Source: Misgurnus anguillicaudatus (taxonomy: Eukaryota > Chordata > Actinopteri > Cypriniformes > Cobitidae). From it: DNA of 64,000 nucleotides. The notes beneath the pieces are model-generated. The model was not told the origin of the DNA. It was given only the letters and a program-made list of their open reading frames with translations, and searched no databases. The translations under genes were made by a program, and so were the position numbers. The stretch spans positions 2,215,001-2,279,000 of the forward strand of contig NW_027395276.1 in NCBI RefSeq assembly GCF_027580225.2, in the 5' to 3' direction. Of the stretch, positions 1 through 13,818 are shown in pieces. Within the stretch, counting starts at the first letter, position 1. Every line of letters starts with the position of its first letter.

Positions 1-406
1 TAGCCACATGAGAGGCTTAGCTGGGTTCGGGTCAGCAAAATCTGACACAAATCCGGATCCATTTAGTGTACTGCAGACGAGTCAAATGGCTAATCTGACG
101 TTTCATTGAATCCAATTTAATTGGATGGCTTGCAAGAGTTTAGGGAAAATGACAGCGAGGCAGAAAATACTAAGACAGTAAGACAATATTGAGAAGAAAG
201 ACAGGGACACCGTACTACAGATATATTTGCACTATCAAAGTCAGTTTGTTCTTGTTAAAACACTTTTTGATGCTACTTACACTTAGACAAAACTTGAAGG
301 TCTCACATGAATATTCAAACAAAACCGTCATCTTTTTATTTTAAGATTGTGTCTCAAAACAGATTGATGCCTGTATGATAATGATAGAAAACAAAATAGG
401 CGTTCA

Positions 407-945
407 AGGGCATCTATTATGCCCATTTTCACAAGATGTAATATAAGTCTTAGGTGTGCCCAGAATGTGTCTTTAAAGTTTCATCTCAAAATAACCTACA
501 GATCATTTGTTATAGCATTTTCAACAAGCCCCTATTTGGGTGGGAGCAAAAACGCACTGTTTTCATGTGTGTACCTTTGAATGCAAATGAGCTAAAGCTC
601 CTCACGCCTTTACCAACAGACAACAAGCACTTTTGGTCAAAAATAGATCTGATTAATACAGTCTGAGACAATATCTTTAGCCACATTAGCGCTGCTAACA
701 AACACATTTAGAAAAGCTTTTAGGTAAAATTAACCAGTCAGTCAGTGGCTGTGGGCGGGGATTTGTTTGTGTGATGTCACATTGAGAGAATCAAAACAGC
801 ATGTCTAATAAGACTGCTTTGGTTTAATGGGGATTAAAAAGAAGTAGAAGGTCGATTTTTTTATTGTGGTTGTTGTGTTCGCACACTGCCAACACACATT
901 TATGTCCAAACACCTTGTAAAAATGGATTTCATAATAGGTGCCCT
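407..945. mobile_element. TTAA-type MITE, family A
   Basis: The ends are imperfect inverted repeats: the left reads AAGGGCATCTATTATG and the reverse complement of the right reads AAGGGCACCTATTATG. The right end abuts TTAA at 946-949; the left flank is TTCA, probably a decayed TTAA. A second copy in inverted orientation lies at 34918-35410. No transposase is encoded; the short open frames inside (454-666, 510-707) are not credible genes. The TTAA target suggests mobilisation by a piggyBac- or Kolobok-type transposase (inference). Confidence 0.7.
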
Positions 946-949
946 TTAA

Positions 950-1618
950 AGGAACACGCCCACATTTTGGGAATTTAGCTTATTCACCGTATCCCCCAGA
1001 GTTAGATAAGTCCATACATACCTCTCTCATCTCCGTGCGTGCTGTAACTCTGTCTGACGCAGCCCCCGCTAGCTTAGCTTAGCACAAAGACTGGAAATGC
1101 ATGGCTCCAGCTAGTATACTGCTCCCAATAAGTGACAAAATAACGCGATCATTTTCCTATTTATGTGTTGTGATTTGTATAGTCAAACCGTGTACAAATA
1201 ACAAGGTGATATGAGACACAGCGATCTTTTAACAGTATACATACTGAGAACTATATTCTCTGAAGACGAAGCACTGCCGCATGGGCGGAGAATATACTTC
1301 GTCTTCAGAGAATATAGTTCTCAGTATGTATACTGTTAAAAGATCGCTGTGTCTCATATCACCTTGTTATTTGTACACGGTTTGACAATACAAATCACAA
1401 CACATAAATAGGAAAATGATCGCGTTATTTTGTCACTTATTGGGAGCAGTATACTAGCTGGAGCCATGCATTTCCAGTCTTTGTGCTAAGCTAAGCTAGC
1501 GGGGGCTACGTCAGACAGAGTTACAGCACGCACGGAGATGAGAGAGGTATGTATGGACTTATCTAACTCTGGGGGATACGGTGAATAAGCTAAATTCCCA
1601 AAATGTGGGCGTGTTCCT
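950..1618. mobile_element. Fold-back (hairpin) MITE with 322-bp arms
   Basis: Arms 950-1271 and 1297-1618 are reverse complements with only two mismatches by eye over 322 bp, around a 25-nt loop (1272-1296). The element is flanked by TTAA at 946-949 and 1619-1622. The left TTAA is shared with the neighbouring element 407-945. There is no coding capacity. The shape resembles the Angel-type hairpin MITEs described from zebrafish (recalled resemblance, not searched). Confidence 0.9.
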
Positions 1619-2299
1619 TTAAGGCTTTGCTGCTGTTTTACCCACTGACAGTGTTAAAAGAACAATTGTAATGCATCAGATACAAATTGAAAACAAGCAC
1701 TAAACCTGGTGAACCTCTTCAACTCTTCGCTGACTTTATACAATCCACATTCAGCGCCGACTTTGTTTTAGTATGGCCCAATTCCCACTTAACATGATTA
1801 AATGATCATTTCCAACATCTGGTGTCATTCAAAACAACATTTCACAAGTAAAATTCAATTTCTTGTTGACTTTAAACATCTCGGATACAGTGATAATAAA
1901 TTAGTAACCGACATGATTGACGTTTTCCTACAGTATATTTTGTAAGAGATATTGATGTCTTTCTAACATTGTAAGGTCATGCTTTACAAATAATCTATGG
2001 TTATCAAGACAACCTGAGAAGTCTTTTTATTTCTTCTGTGTGCTATAAAGTCTTAATTTAACCGCTACAGATGTTTGTCTCTCTGATGTGATGTCTAACT
2101 GGACCTTTGCTAAAGTAATACCCAGCTTGGGGTTGATCCTTAACCACAATCCTATTTAAATGATCACGCATCCGGATATGCGGCTCACGGTTCCAAACAA
2201 ATCAAAATGTGCAAGTCGCTTTCCCCACACGGGGTTATGCTGGGTTAATTGTTTCGCTAACACTAATTAGCAGCTACTGTACATATATTGCGAGGTTAA

Positions 2300-2419
2300 A
2301 GAAACAGGTCGCCCAAAAATGAGAATTATGACATTATTTACTCATCCTCCTGTCTCGCAAACAAACATGAGGAGGATGTAAATAACAACAGAATTTACAT
2401 ATTCGGCTAAACTGTTCCT
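2300..2419. mobile_element. Short TTAA-flanked MITE
   Basis: Ends AGAAACAG and CTGTTCCT are imperfect inverted repeats flanked by TTAA at 2296-2299 and 2420-2423. The inner sequence (CCCAAAAATGAGAATTATGA) also occurs, inverted and diverged, just left of 5988 (about 5918-5988), so at least two copies are in the window. Confidence 0.65.
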
Positions 2420-3212
2420 TTAAAAAGCAAAAGACACGTATAAACTTTGCATTTTCTCTTTCAAAGAGCCACTAACCACTGAAATAGACTATTTGGAAAT
2501 AGATACAGTATACTAGGCACTAGGTATTTACAGTACGTCGTGCATTGTTAAAACAGAAAAGAAACTACGGTTCACGTAAATAAACAAATAAAGTACCCTG
2601 ATTTACATATGCACTGGAAAACATAAGGGAATGTTACGGCAATCTGACCAAATTCCCTCAAAGCATTTTTTTGGGGGGAATGAGTGCCTCCATCACATCT
2701 GCCAGCTCATCCGAGCTGGAAAGGCGGAAAAAAAATCATATTTTCCACACGGATGAGTTGTAGCATGCAAGGCACACTGTATGAGTCTGCTTTGAAAGGA
2801 TGCTAAAATAATCACATGGCCTGCGATCTCCATTCAAACAATCAGACAGCAGCTTAATTCGGGCTTAATCTATTACATGTGCAAAAAAAGGTTCATATTT
2901 AAATAAAAATATTTATATACATTTGCTACCTATACCCAGAATAGCTGGGGAACATGCTACATATGACAAAAAAAATTGGTGTCCTTAGGTAAGAAAAACA
3001 GAAAGGTTTATTGCACGCACGAAACAGAAAGGTACTAAATGTGCCTGCACTTAGAAACCCAATGAGGGAGATTACATTGCAAATTACGATATGGTTCCAT
3101 TGAACTGCGACTTTCTTTGCTGGATTGATATCTTCAAACTGTTTTAGGAGGTGTGGATGTGGATGCTTGGCTCTTTTACCGGGCTTGTTTAAAACATATA
3201 CTTTTATTTTAA

Positions 3213-4571
3213 AGGATAATTCCGGTATTTAACACTTTGAGTCTCATTTCTGGTTTGTTTTGGATGAACTACAGTGATGGACACAGAAATGTTGACAATG
3301 GGTCGTGTCTTGAGTTTTTGACTCGTTTAGAAGCGTCTCTTGACTGCTTCAGAATGGAAGTCAATGGCCATGCACAAACATGTCATTAAAACAACACTTA
3401 ACGTTCATTTTCAAAACTGTGCTACTCACCGAGTGGTTCGTGGTGTTCGTTGATGATTAAAAACAAGTTGTGTAGCGAAATACAGTTTCTGTCGTGTTTT
3501 ATTTGGCATTTTGTAAAATTCCATTGACTTCTCTTGGAAGACTCATTGCTCGCTGATATATCACTCCGCCACCGGGAAACAGAAAAGGGACTGTTTACAT
3601 GTGGTTGTAGTTTTTTCGCTCGGTTTCTCTCAGAATAAATTTTTCCATATTTGTAGGGCTGGACCAGAATATTCGAATATTCGTTCCGTGGGTTGACATT
3701 CGATTTTCAGTTTTAAGATTCGAATATATATATAAATATTTTACAGCGTAAATGCAGAGCTTTGGCCAAGCAGGAAGTGCGCTTCACGCTCCCGCTCTAT
3801 AGGTGGCGCAGAGAGACCAACATCCATAGCCAACAGCCACCAAACGACACCAGTGTGAAAGAGATCGCCTCAAACGGAAAACGCGCTTCCTGCTTTGGCA
3901 TTCACACTAATAATGTTGTAAATAACGTTCAGTTTCTTGCAAAAACTGATTGATTTGCTTCACAAGACGTCAATATGTCACACGGAGTTATGGGGGATTA
4001 CTGTTGTATTGGATATATATGCTTTAGCTCTTAAAGTGTGCGGATCTGTTGACTTGCACGACGGAGCACTGGGGTTTCTGCAAAATATCTTCTTTATTGT
4101 TCTGCTGATGAAAAAAACATATTGGATGGTGTAAGTGTTATAAATAAACTTGATTTTGAAAGTATGCTACCGTTTTATTACAGTTTGTTGGACTACGTTC
4201 ATTCATGCTTCAGACTCAAATATAGAGCGAAAGTATACACGCGGTTGTGAGGTATCTGAAAAAATAGTTCCACTATAGCAAATAACACGGATTGAAATCA
4301 TACATTGCGCCAATATATTTGTTTTTAATCATCAACGAACACCACAAACCACTCGGTGAGTAGTACAGTTTTGAAAATGAACGTTAAGTGTTGTTTTAAT
4401 GACATTTTGTGCATGGTCATTGACTTCCATTCTGAAGCAGTCAAGAGACGCTTCTAAATGAGTCGAAAACTCAAGACACGACCCATTGTCAACATTTCTG
4501 TGTCCATCACTGTAGTTCATCCAAAACAAACCAGAAATGAGACTCAAAGTGTTAAATACCGGAATTATCCT
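3213..4571. mobile_element. TTAA element with ~254-bp terminal inverted repeats
   Basis: Left arm 3213-3466 and right arm 4319-4571 are long inverted repeats with scattered mismatches, starting AGGATAATTCCGG. They are flanked by TTAA at 3209-3212 and 4572-4575. The roughly 850-bp interior has AT-rich palindromic sequence around 3665-3740 and three short frames (3762-3953, 3937-4134, and 4332-4547 in the right arm) without recognisable domains. It is a non-autonomous piggyBac/Kolobok-like element by target site; the superfamily is an inference. Confidence 0.8.
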
Positions 4572-5642
4572 TTAACCATTGGCTTCATGTTGTCCACCCA
4601 GAAATACTAAACTGCAGTGTGTATATCAGCTCTGTTAACAGGTGTGATCTACTGAATGAAACTGGTGTCAAGATCTACCAATAAATTACAAAGAAATCAA
4701 TAGCGAACACAATCAAAAGTGAATAAACTGTTGAAGCCGATATAACATGCTTTTTTTTTGTCAGTTGAATGAGCCGGCACAATTGCGTGCAAAAAAACGT
4801 TTAGCCATTGGGAATGTGACGATTTTTCCTGTCCTCTGGACAGCGCTAATGTGGACGCAGTGTGCTTTGCGCTACAATAATTAGGTTCTGTACGACCACT
4901 GGCAACGAATTAAGATAAAAAAAATAAAACCGTATCTGTTCAGATGTGATTACTACAAACACTCAGCAAATACACACACAGTTGTCCATTCTGCATTGTT
5001 ACTGATCTATTTACATGGCAGTTACAGTATTAATATTCAGATCACTCATGAATGCTGGCTGACATACATTCAAAATCCTATTATGCACCCGATTATATTT
5101 TCTGAAGTGATACCGCCCAGTCTTGCACATAAAATAATTTACAGCGTCATACAGTATTTACAATTTCAAAGTTCAAGTGAGAAAAAACTGCAGCAGTTGA
5201 CAATGAAACAGACAGCTACATTCTTATAAAGAGACAAATCTATAAATCAGCCAGCAACTTTATATCTATTGACAATAAATTAACAAAGAAACCAATCGGC
5301 CATCATTTAACAGCCTGCAATCTGAGACCATTGACAATTTAAATGCAGCATGTTTGAGATACTTATTCATTTGTGCAAATTATGATATATTTTTACAAAC
5401 ATGTAACATTATAAATATTTTAAAATATAGAATAAATAAATAGGTAAATATATATGTCACATTTTTACAATAATATGTTTTTAATCATATATTTTATATT
5501 ATCATAAACAAATAATATAATTTTAAGGTCTAAATGGAACAATCCACCTCTTCAACCTTCAATAAACACTTTATTGTTACTGTAAGTCTTCCGGACAACA
5601 GAGAGAAAACGATTTAATCAACACAGTCAACCATATTACTGT

Positions 5643-6739
5643 AAGCGTGATTTATAGTTCTGCGTCAGACCTCCGCTGTAGGCTGTAAGTAGCCTAATGC
5701 ACGCCTCTCCAAAAATGTAACAACTGGTCAGTTTTATGCAGATCGCAAACGTGCGATTGTTCTGCTCCCTTAGCTCAAAAAATCTGCGTCACATTTCCTG
5801 ATATAAATAAAAGGGAAATATCAATGGTTATGATGGTATAAGTCAATGGTTACAATCAGCTGTGTGCTTACCATCATTTATCAAAATATCATCTTTTGTG
5901 TTCATCAAAAAGAAATTAATTCACGTTTAGAACAACATGAGAGTGAGTAAATGATGACAGAATTTTCATTTTTGGGTGAACATTCCCTTTAAAGGGGTCA
6001 TATTATGAGATTTTTTAAAAGATGTAAAATAAGTCTTTGGTGTCCCCAAAAAGTGTTTGTAAGGTTTTAGCTTAGAATACCCCACAGATAATGTATTACA
6101 GCATGTTATAATTGCCAGTTTGTAGGTGTGAGCAAAAATGTGCTGTTTTTTGGGTGTGTCCTTTAAAATGCAAATTAGCTGAAGAAATGCAAACACTGAT
6201 CACCATAATGGTGGTTTGCTGAAATTGAAACTCAATTGTGCTGTTAGTTGTTGTTTATTTTCCCTCTCTCTCTTTCTCTCTGCACTAAGTGACAGTGCCG
6301 TGGTTGGATAGTGCTGGTTATGGCGTGGTATTATTGTAATAAGGCTTGCTACCTACGTCACAAAACAGGCGAAATCTGAATGACCTAATTTTTCACATGC
6401 TTGCATTTGAGTTACTGGGTTGTTCTTTTTCACGTTTTCTAGATTGATTTAAGCACTGGGGACCCAATTATAACACTTAAACATGGAAAAGTTTTTCATG
6501 CTAGGACCTCTTTAACAACTCTAGCGATATATATTTACCTCTATTACTGCTGATGCTTCTTTAACAACATACAGTACACATCAAGCTGCTACCTTGATAC
6601 TGTAACATGCCCGTGGACATTGCGTAGTAGCGATCTGCATGTGGTCTACACATTGATGTGAAGAACGAAGCAAAGTATAAATAAAAAACTGACGCTTGGC
6701 TACAGCGTAGGTTCTATGCAGAAGTATAAATCAAGCTTT
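5643..6739. mobile_element. DNA transposon with ~40-bp TIRs, carrying nested MITEs
   Basis: The left end (GTGATTTATAGTTCTGC at about 5648) and the reverse complement of the right end (TTGATTTATACTTCTGC) match, and the similarity continues through GCTGTAG. Two TTAA elements meeting at 5989-5992 lie inside it, so they are younger or were already part of it. The target duplication is not clear; boundaries are within about 5 bp. Confidence 0.55.
5993..6511. mobile_element. TTAA-type MITE, family B
   Basis: Ends AGGGGTCATATTATG and CTAGGACCTCT are diverged inverted repeats between TTAA at 5989-5992 and 6512-6515. It is closely similar in content to 13819-14288 and, in inverted orientation, to about 52310-52670. 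Its left TTAA is also the right boundary of a fragment of the 2300-2419 family. The open frame 5966-6196 crosses the boundary and is not a gene. Confidence 0.7.
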
Positions 6740-8047
6740 ACTTTTTGAAACCCGCTTCTATCACTGAAATATGCTGAAACTGGAAACAATTTCAAACATA
6801 CAATAGTTACTTTAACAGATAAATGCTATAGACTGAAGACCAATATCAAAACATATATATATTTCAACAGCTGCATCGCCTCATTCAGTGCATTAAAAGA
6901 GGAGGTTTGAAACATTCTTTGAATGGCGCTGATTTAATTGCTTATGCTGCTATGACAGGTTTTATAAAAGGCAGGGCAAGAATATTGCAGAATTATATTG
7001 CATGTGCAGATCAACACGGATCACAAATACAGCATGAGTCACGTAAAGATAAATCTTTTGGCTTCTCTTCATTTTCTGTCTGCTAATTTAACGGGCTTCG
7101 CAGAAAACCCCAAAAATTCAAGTCTTAACGCTCAGTGCAACTGCAGTAAAGTATTGCCTTGGTCAACAAAGTCTCTTGACATGGCCGACGAAACGACATA
7201 AAAATACAAGCGTTCCACTACATACGTGAACTTTACACTTCGTTTTGATGAAACTGATTTATAAACTAAACTCTATTAATAAGCATATATGATCAACTGC
7301 GCAAACTAACACACACACACACACACACACGCGCGCACACACACAAACCATGTATATGGCTTCTAAACTTCAAATCAAGGCAGTTAAATATAGGAGGTTT
7401 TTTTCTTAGTTGACACAGACACAACCAAAATTTGTGTTCAAGCTCAACTTTGGTTTTTGAGTAAATACAATTGTTAGTTTTTTCATTATAACTTCTTTCC
7501 CTTTTTCCCTCCTACTGTATGTACAAGTGGATATAAGATCGGCCAGCGGTCCATAATACTTTTTTCATTAATATATAACAACATTGTGAAAGACAGGTAA
7601 TTTGATTGCTACACAGAGAGCTTATACAGAAAGAACGAAGGCGTTTCGAAACACTTTTGCGAAGCGGTAAATCTCATCATTGTCGTCTCTTGCAAGTCCC
7701 TGATTTTCTTGTCACCCAGGCCCCATTGCATCATATGAGCTTTACTTAACACACCAAGCCACACACAACATGATCTTCCCTTCATTCGGGATAATAAAGA
7801 CAAATATATTGAGAGGCATCTGAAGCTGTACAGAGGACTGCAGTAACTACACAAGCAAGTGGAACAGAGGCATCCAACCTCGACAATCTATTTGTAGCAG
7901 AGACTTTAAATCTAGCGATAAATCTGTCCCATTGTCCACACTTGGGATCTTATGAAAAGCCACGAGCTTACCTACTCTACAGAAGGCCCAGACTCGGGCA
8001 ATAAGAGCAAACAGTGACCAAGAAAGTAGAAGAGTCCAAAGTTCTCG
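6740..8047 (-). other. 3' flank of hcn2, possible 3' UTR
   Basis: This lies immediately downstream of the hcn2 stop on the minus strand. I see no convincing polyadenylation signal (TTTATT on the plus strand) between about 7000 and 8047, so the 3' end of the mRNA cannot be placed. A (CA)n microsatellite lies at 7309-7345. The short frames at 6998-7201 and 7609-7854 show no known domain. Confidence 0.35.
7309..7345. repeat. (CA)n microsatellite
   Basis: An uninterrupted AC run is followed by a short GCGCGC interruption and more AC. It is a simple repeat with no other content. Confidence 0.9.
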
Positions 8048-9012
8048 TCAGAGGTTGGACGATAGCCTGGATCTAGCTGTGAAGTCTGTTTCGGGTAGGC
8101 TTACTATGGAATCTTTCTTGCGTATAGCAGAGTCCAAAGGTGCTGGTCCCACCACGCCAGGTGGAGTGCCTGTAGCAGGTGGAGTGGATGGGTAATTCCC
8201 AATTGCAGCCCCTGATGCCTGAAGGGTTGGGGCTATTCTCTGTGATACAGCAATCCTGACCCCAGAGGGCCCGGGAATGGCGGGGTGAGGTGCCTGAGGT
8301 GGGCCAATTGATGTCGAGGAAGCATTGGTGGAGGGTGAAGGGCTTGGTCCGACAGGTTGAGCTCCATCTTGGGGGAGAGAAGGTTGGGAAGCAGACAAGG
8401 ACCTGGCATCCTGCGTCAAGCTGCCCGTTTGGTGCAAAGGATGGGTGCCCTTGAGCAGGGTGGGCCGTGTTGGACTGGGGACGTGCTGTTGAATGAGTGA
8501 CAGCTGAGAGCCAGAGCGCCCACCCATTGGACCCGTCCCATACTGAAATGTCCGGCTTCCTGCCGCCACTAGTGGACTCTGCATCGGAGTACTGGCCATG
8601 GCTATGGCAGCAAGCGCCCCGAACGGTACCGAACCCGAAGGCTGCATCTGCTGAGGAGAAACGGCTGCTGGGCTGGAAATGTTTTGTACCACCTGAAACC
8701 GTCGTACCATCCTGGGTGACTGCATGGTGCTCGGGCCCACCATAGGGCCAAACTGTGGACAGAAGCTCATAGCCACTGCCTGCTGGAGTGTGGCAATGGC
8801 AGAGTTGCCCTGCGATTGCCCAGGTGGAGCAAAGATCCCCCCAGGAATTGATGGCGTCATGGACATGGCACGCGGACGCTGCGGATCTATTCGTTTTACC
8901 ATCTCGCGGTCATACTTCACGATCTCTTGGATCATCTCGTTCTCTTGGTTGTTTAGGATGCCAGAGTTTAAGTCGTGCTGTACTTTGTTCATCAGGATGG
9001 AATTCTTTTTTC
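8048..9012 (-). CDS. hcn2: HCN channel C-terminal exon (exon 8), HCN2-like
   Basis: This is the last coding exon of a hyperpolarisation-activated, cyclic-nucleotide-gated cation channel of the plasma membrane. It opens after a TTTACAG acceptor and completes a split glycine codon, then reads [17 protein letters not shown], the post-CNBD helix. A Pro/Ser/Gln-rich cytoplasmic tail follows. HCN2-type landmarks are [25 protein letters not shown], a QLSLIQQ segment, [12 protein letters not shown] and the terminus ARSRLSSNL. The SNL tripeptide is the known docking site for the TRIP8b auxiliary subunit. Stop TGA is at 8050-8048. The exon is 965 nt and encodes 320 residues plus the shared codon. The tail is variable between paralogues; the [14 protein letters not shown] block argues for HCN2 over HCN1, HCN3 and HCN4. 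Which teleost duplicate (2a or 2b) cannot be decided. Confidence 0.95.
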
Positions 9013-9237
9013 CTGTAAAGGTGAGAGAGAGAGTTATTTGTATTTTCAGATAAAATTACACATTCAAAACATGCATGAGGGTCCTCCATTCACATTTAAC
9101 TTGACCTTTAAGGAGCAGTGAATCATTCAAGGGGTCATACTTCAAAGATGAAGAGAAATTCTCATGTATTATAAAGAGCATACTATAAAGTATACCAGTC
9201 CTAAAAGCAATTTAATATACTAAAAAGACCATTTATG

Positions 9238-9779
9238 GTGCTTTTCCATTGCATAGTACCCCACGGTTTGGTTTGGTTTGGTTTGGGTCAGGTCAGCTTA
9301 TTTTTGGAGGCTTTTCCACTGGGTGCAGTACATAGTCAAATACTTTTATTAGTACCACTTAGGTTGGGGTTCCAACTGACCCAGGCTGATACCAGAACGT
9401 GATGCGAAAACACTGTTGATCACTGATTGGTCCTGGAGAATCGTCACTACCAGTATAATCACTATAATGTAAAAGATTAGCTTTACCTTTATGCTAGCTT
9501 GCACTGTCTCAAGCAAACATGTTGTCTTCTGTGCTCTGCTATAAGCTCCCAAACTCCCTTTTAGCGATGAAAAACATCCACAGGTTGAGAATCAGTAACA
9601 CCATACCAAATTTTTTCCAAATTTGCAGTTTGTGGTGGCACATTAGCGATACGCACGTCCTCATATACTCTTAAATGCAACTTAAATGAGGCTCAGCGGA
9701 GCCTCCTAACCAAGCCAAAGTGAGGTGAGCTCACCTGACCCAAACCAAACCGTGGGGTACTATGCAATAAAAAAGAGCC
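9238..9779. mobile_element. MITE with ~40-bp TIRs in hcn2 intron 7
   Basis: Left end ATTGCATAGTACCCCACGG and right end CCGTGGGGTACTATGCAAT are exact inverses, and the similarity extends outward to about GGTGCTTTT / AAAAGAGCC. There is no coding content. The target duplication is unclear, so superfamily is left open (hAT-like is plausible). Confidence 0.7.
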
Positions 9780-10244
9780 ATTAGAAGTACCTTTTTGAGC
9801 CTTTTTTGAAATAAAGGTTATGACCCCTTTTAAAAAGAAAAGATACTAAAGCAGCGTTTGATGACAAAAACAACTTTGATCATGACTCCTGAAAAGTAAT
9901 ATTTTGCATTATGATCCCCAAAAACGTATCATATTGACTAGTTTAGAGCAATACTTTGACACGTATACAATTTACAGCATCTTGTTACCACAAAAATCCA
10001 TCAGTTTATGAAAATGAAATGGGAATGCATTTACAGTAGTGCACTTACAGTAACAGGCAAGTGTGCAGAACAGCATTTTAGTATGTAGACTTCAACAAGA
10101 ACTATTCTTACCTTAAAAAGGCGATTTAGACGAACTCACAACTAAAATAAACATTTCCTTTAAGGAGTCATATGACCTAATTTCGTGTTTTCCTTTGTCT
10201 TTAGTGTTAAAACATGTTTTTGCATATACAGTAGAAGATCTGTA

Positions 10245-10298
10245 CACTGCAAAAAATGACTTTCTAACTAAGTATTTTTGTCTTGATTTGAGCAGTGT
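10245..10298. mobile_element. Fragment of the palindromic CACTGCAAAAAATGAC MITE
   Basis: Begins CACTGCAAAAAATGACTTTC and runs into TATTTTTGTCTTG, like the complete copies at 14310-14771 and 57133-57583, but ends after about 54 bp. Confidence 0.6.
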
Positions 10299-10347
10299 TA
10301 AGTAACGCTTGTTGTTTGTTATTTCTACGATCACAAATGCAGACATG

Positions 10348-10763
10348 TGCTGCATCCAAAACCGTCTACTTCCATACTATATAGTAGGCGAAAAGCAGTA
10401 GGCAAGGCGAGTAGTATGCCCGAATACGTAGTATTCCAAAAACAGTATGCGAAACGTACCCGGATGACCTACTACTTCCTGTAAGATTTCGAAGCGTGCA
10501 TACGATGGACACTTCACTATCCCATGATGCCCCAGGAGCGGAGTTATGCAACGAAGAAGAAAGGCGAAAGCAGCGATGCGGTCGTTTTCACACTGGTATG
10601 ACATGACGTGATGACGCCGTATGTCACGTGATGTATCAACATGGCGGATGTAGTATGTCCGAAACGTATTCATACTACTAGGATACTAAACAGTACCTAC
10701 TGTTTTAACAGTCTTCATCTCATTCAGTACCTACTGAACAGTATGTGGTATAGGACGCAGCCA
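10348..10763. mobile_element. TIR element in hcn2 intron 7
   Basis: Left end TGCTGCATCC and right end GGACGCAGCCA are inverse with one mismatch. Subterminal repeats of AGTATG/CATACT and TACCTACTG occur at both sides. Two minus-strand frames (10366-10551, 10377-10673) overlap it and have no known domain. The termini resemble common fish hAT-type MITEs. Confidence 0.55.
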
Positions 10764-11221
10764 TGATTTTATATTTTAGTATCCTTACCTTACCAATCAA
10801 GGTCAGATTCGGACTCGCCTCATATTGTTAACGTAGTAAAGACGATATTATCTCTTGGCTTTCATTATTGCTTTGGAAGCTGATCTTTCAAACTTGATAA
10901 GGAGCATCACATTTCTGTTTACGCACTTGAGGTATTCGGCCAATGCACTGGATAGCTGGCCAATCGGATCACACCGTGCTTTCTCAGAATGTTGAGGTTT
11001 GTACAAATCAACGCGTTTTAGAAAGGCGTGGCATAGAGGAGCTACAATAATGTACGTTGTGTGGACAATATTGCTTTTTTAACCATAAACCACGCAAACA
11101 CATTGCATTACACTGAATATACAAAATAATGTGCTTTAAAGCAACAGAATATTGTCCCTTTAAGAATTAATTTACAGAAGGTGTGGACACTGACCTTCAC
11201 ATTTTTGCTTTGCTCACCCTA

Positions 11222-11535
11222 TTCAATTCAATTCAATTTTATTTATATAGCGCTTTTCACAATTTGGTAATTGTATCAAAGCAGCTTTACATTAATAGAA
11301 GCAGTGAAAAGCACAGAAAATCGACAGATAGCACGACATAATACACGATAGCAAAAGCAGCTAAATTTGCTGCGGCTATAAATTAACATTAAAGCGAATG
11401 TATTACTAATGTAACTTATAGAAGTTAAGCCCAAGAAGGCTGCCTCCCCGGGTTGAAAAAACCCCTAGGAGAAAAAAACCCCGGACTTTTTAGCCGGGGA
11501 AGTAAAAAAAGTCCTAGGAGGGAAAAACCCTTGGA

Positions 11536-11537
<2 letters not shown>
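11222..11537 (-). mobile_element. LINE 3' tail (L2-like), minus orientation
   Basis: Begins with ATTCAATTCAATTCAATTTT followed by ATTTATATAGCGCTTTT, the reverse complement of a LINE 3' terminus with short tandem repeats. The upstream part (11446-11537) is C/T-homopolymer-rich with CCTAGGAG motifs. The same 3' sequence lies in plus orientation at 17366-17665. No coding part remains: a dead-on-arrival copy. Confidence 0.65.
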
Positions 11538-11570
<33 letters not shown>

Positions 11571-11572
11571 TT
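11538..11572. repeat. (TA)n microsatellite
   Basis: An AT/TA run followed by a short ACACACA. It lies directly at the upstream end of the LINE tail 11222-11537. Confidence 0.9.
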
Positions 11573-11801
11573 GAAACGGATAAGGAGATTAAGCGGGTTC
11601 TGCCGGTGTTGACTTCCACTGTAAGTGTATTACTGTAAACATGTTTCCTGTTCGTTTATACAAGCTTGACATTATCGACAGATCAATATTACGTGCTTTG
11701 GTATTTGACAGGAGGACTGTGATGATATTGATGATCGCTTAAGCCCTGAAAAATCCTTTACGTCTTTAACTGCAAATGCGAGAGTTCCTTTAAAATATTC
11801 A

Positions 11802-13189
<1,388 letters not shown>

Positions 13190-13633
13190 TAGAGCTGTCA
13201 CGATTATGAAATTTGGCTGACGGTTAATTGTCTAGTGAATTATGACGGTTATGACGATTAATTGTCTGTTTTATTGCTTTGACGTTTCATTTTCATGCAT
13301 TTTTTTGTTTGTTTATGAAATATTTTTACGCAAATATATATCTTTCAAAAATTGAAAATTCTTCATAAGAAAAAAACCTAATAAAGTGTCTGAAAAATAA
13401 CTGAAAATAAAAATGCAATCAAAATAAACTTACTATAACAGAACAGGCCTTAAATAGTAGCCAATCTGATAGACATCAATCAGGAGACATCTGATACTGT
13501 CTCGTTTATACAGGTGCTGCAGCTCCCCCTTGTGTTTTTAAAGAAATGTGCAATCATTGTGGTGATCTGAAATCATCGCGATGAGGTCAAACAATCGCGA
13601 TGAGACGATTATTTAATCATTGTGACAGCCCTA
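13190..13633. mobile_element. hAT-type MITE with perfect 8-bp target duplication
   Basis: Ends TAGAGCTGTCACGATTATG and GTGACAGCCCTA are inverted repeats. The flanks are CCTCTCAA at 13182-13189 and CCTCTCAA at 13634-13641, an exact 8-bp duplication typical of hAT insertion. No transposase is present. Subterminal AATTGTC/ATGACG repeats may be transposase sites (inference). Confidence 0.88.
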
Positions 13634-13818
13634 CCTCTCAAATATGGGTAGGTTTGTGGTCACAAACCTTTAACATTTGCAGAACTTTTCTGTTTTACAA
13701 ACAGCTCTTTGTGATTCTAGAGACTGCATAAATGTAAGAAAGAAACGGTTCAGTTATGAACCTTGACTGAATGGTTCTTTATGGAACAAAAATAGTTCTT
13801 CTATGGCATCAGTGTTAA

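Noticed and set aside
4332..4547. 71-codon minus-strand frame
   Set aside because: Lies wholly in the right terminal inverted repeat of the TTAA element 3213-4571; the left repeat carries the same sequence.
8497..9053. Plus-strand open frames of 82, 109 and 76 codons
   Set aside because: They are antisense shadows of hcn2 exon 8, which has protein-level homology and splice signals on the minus strand.
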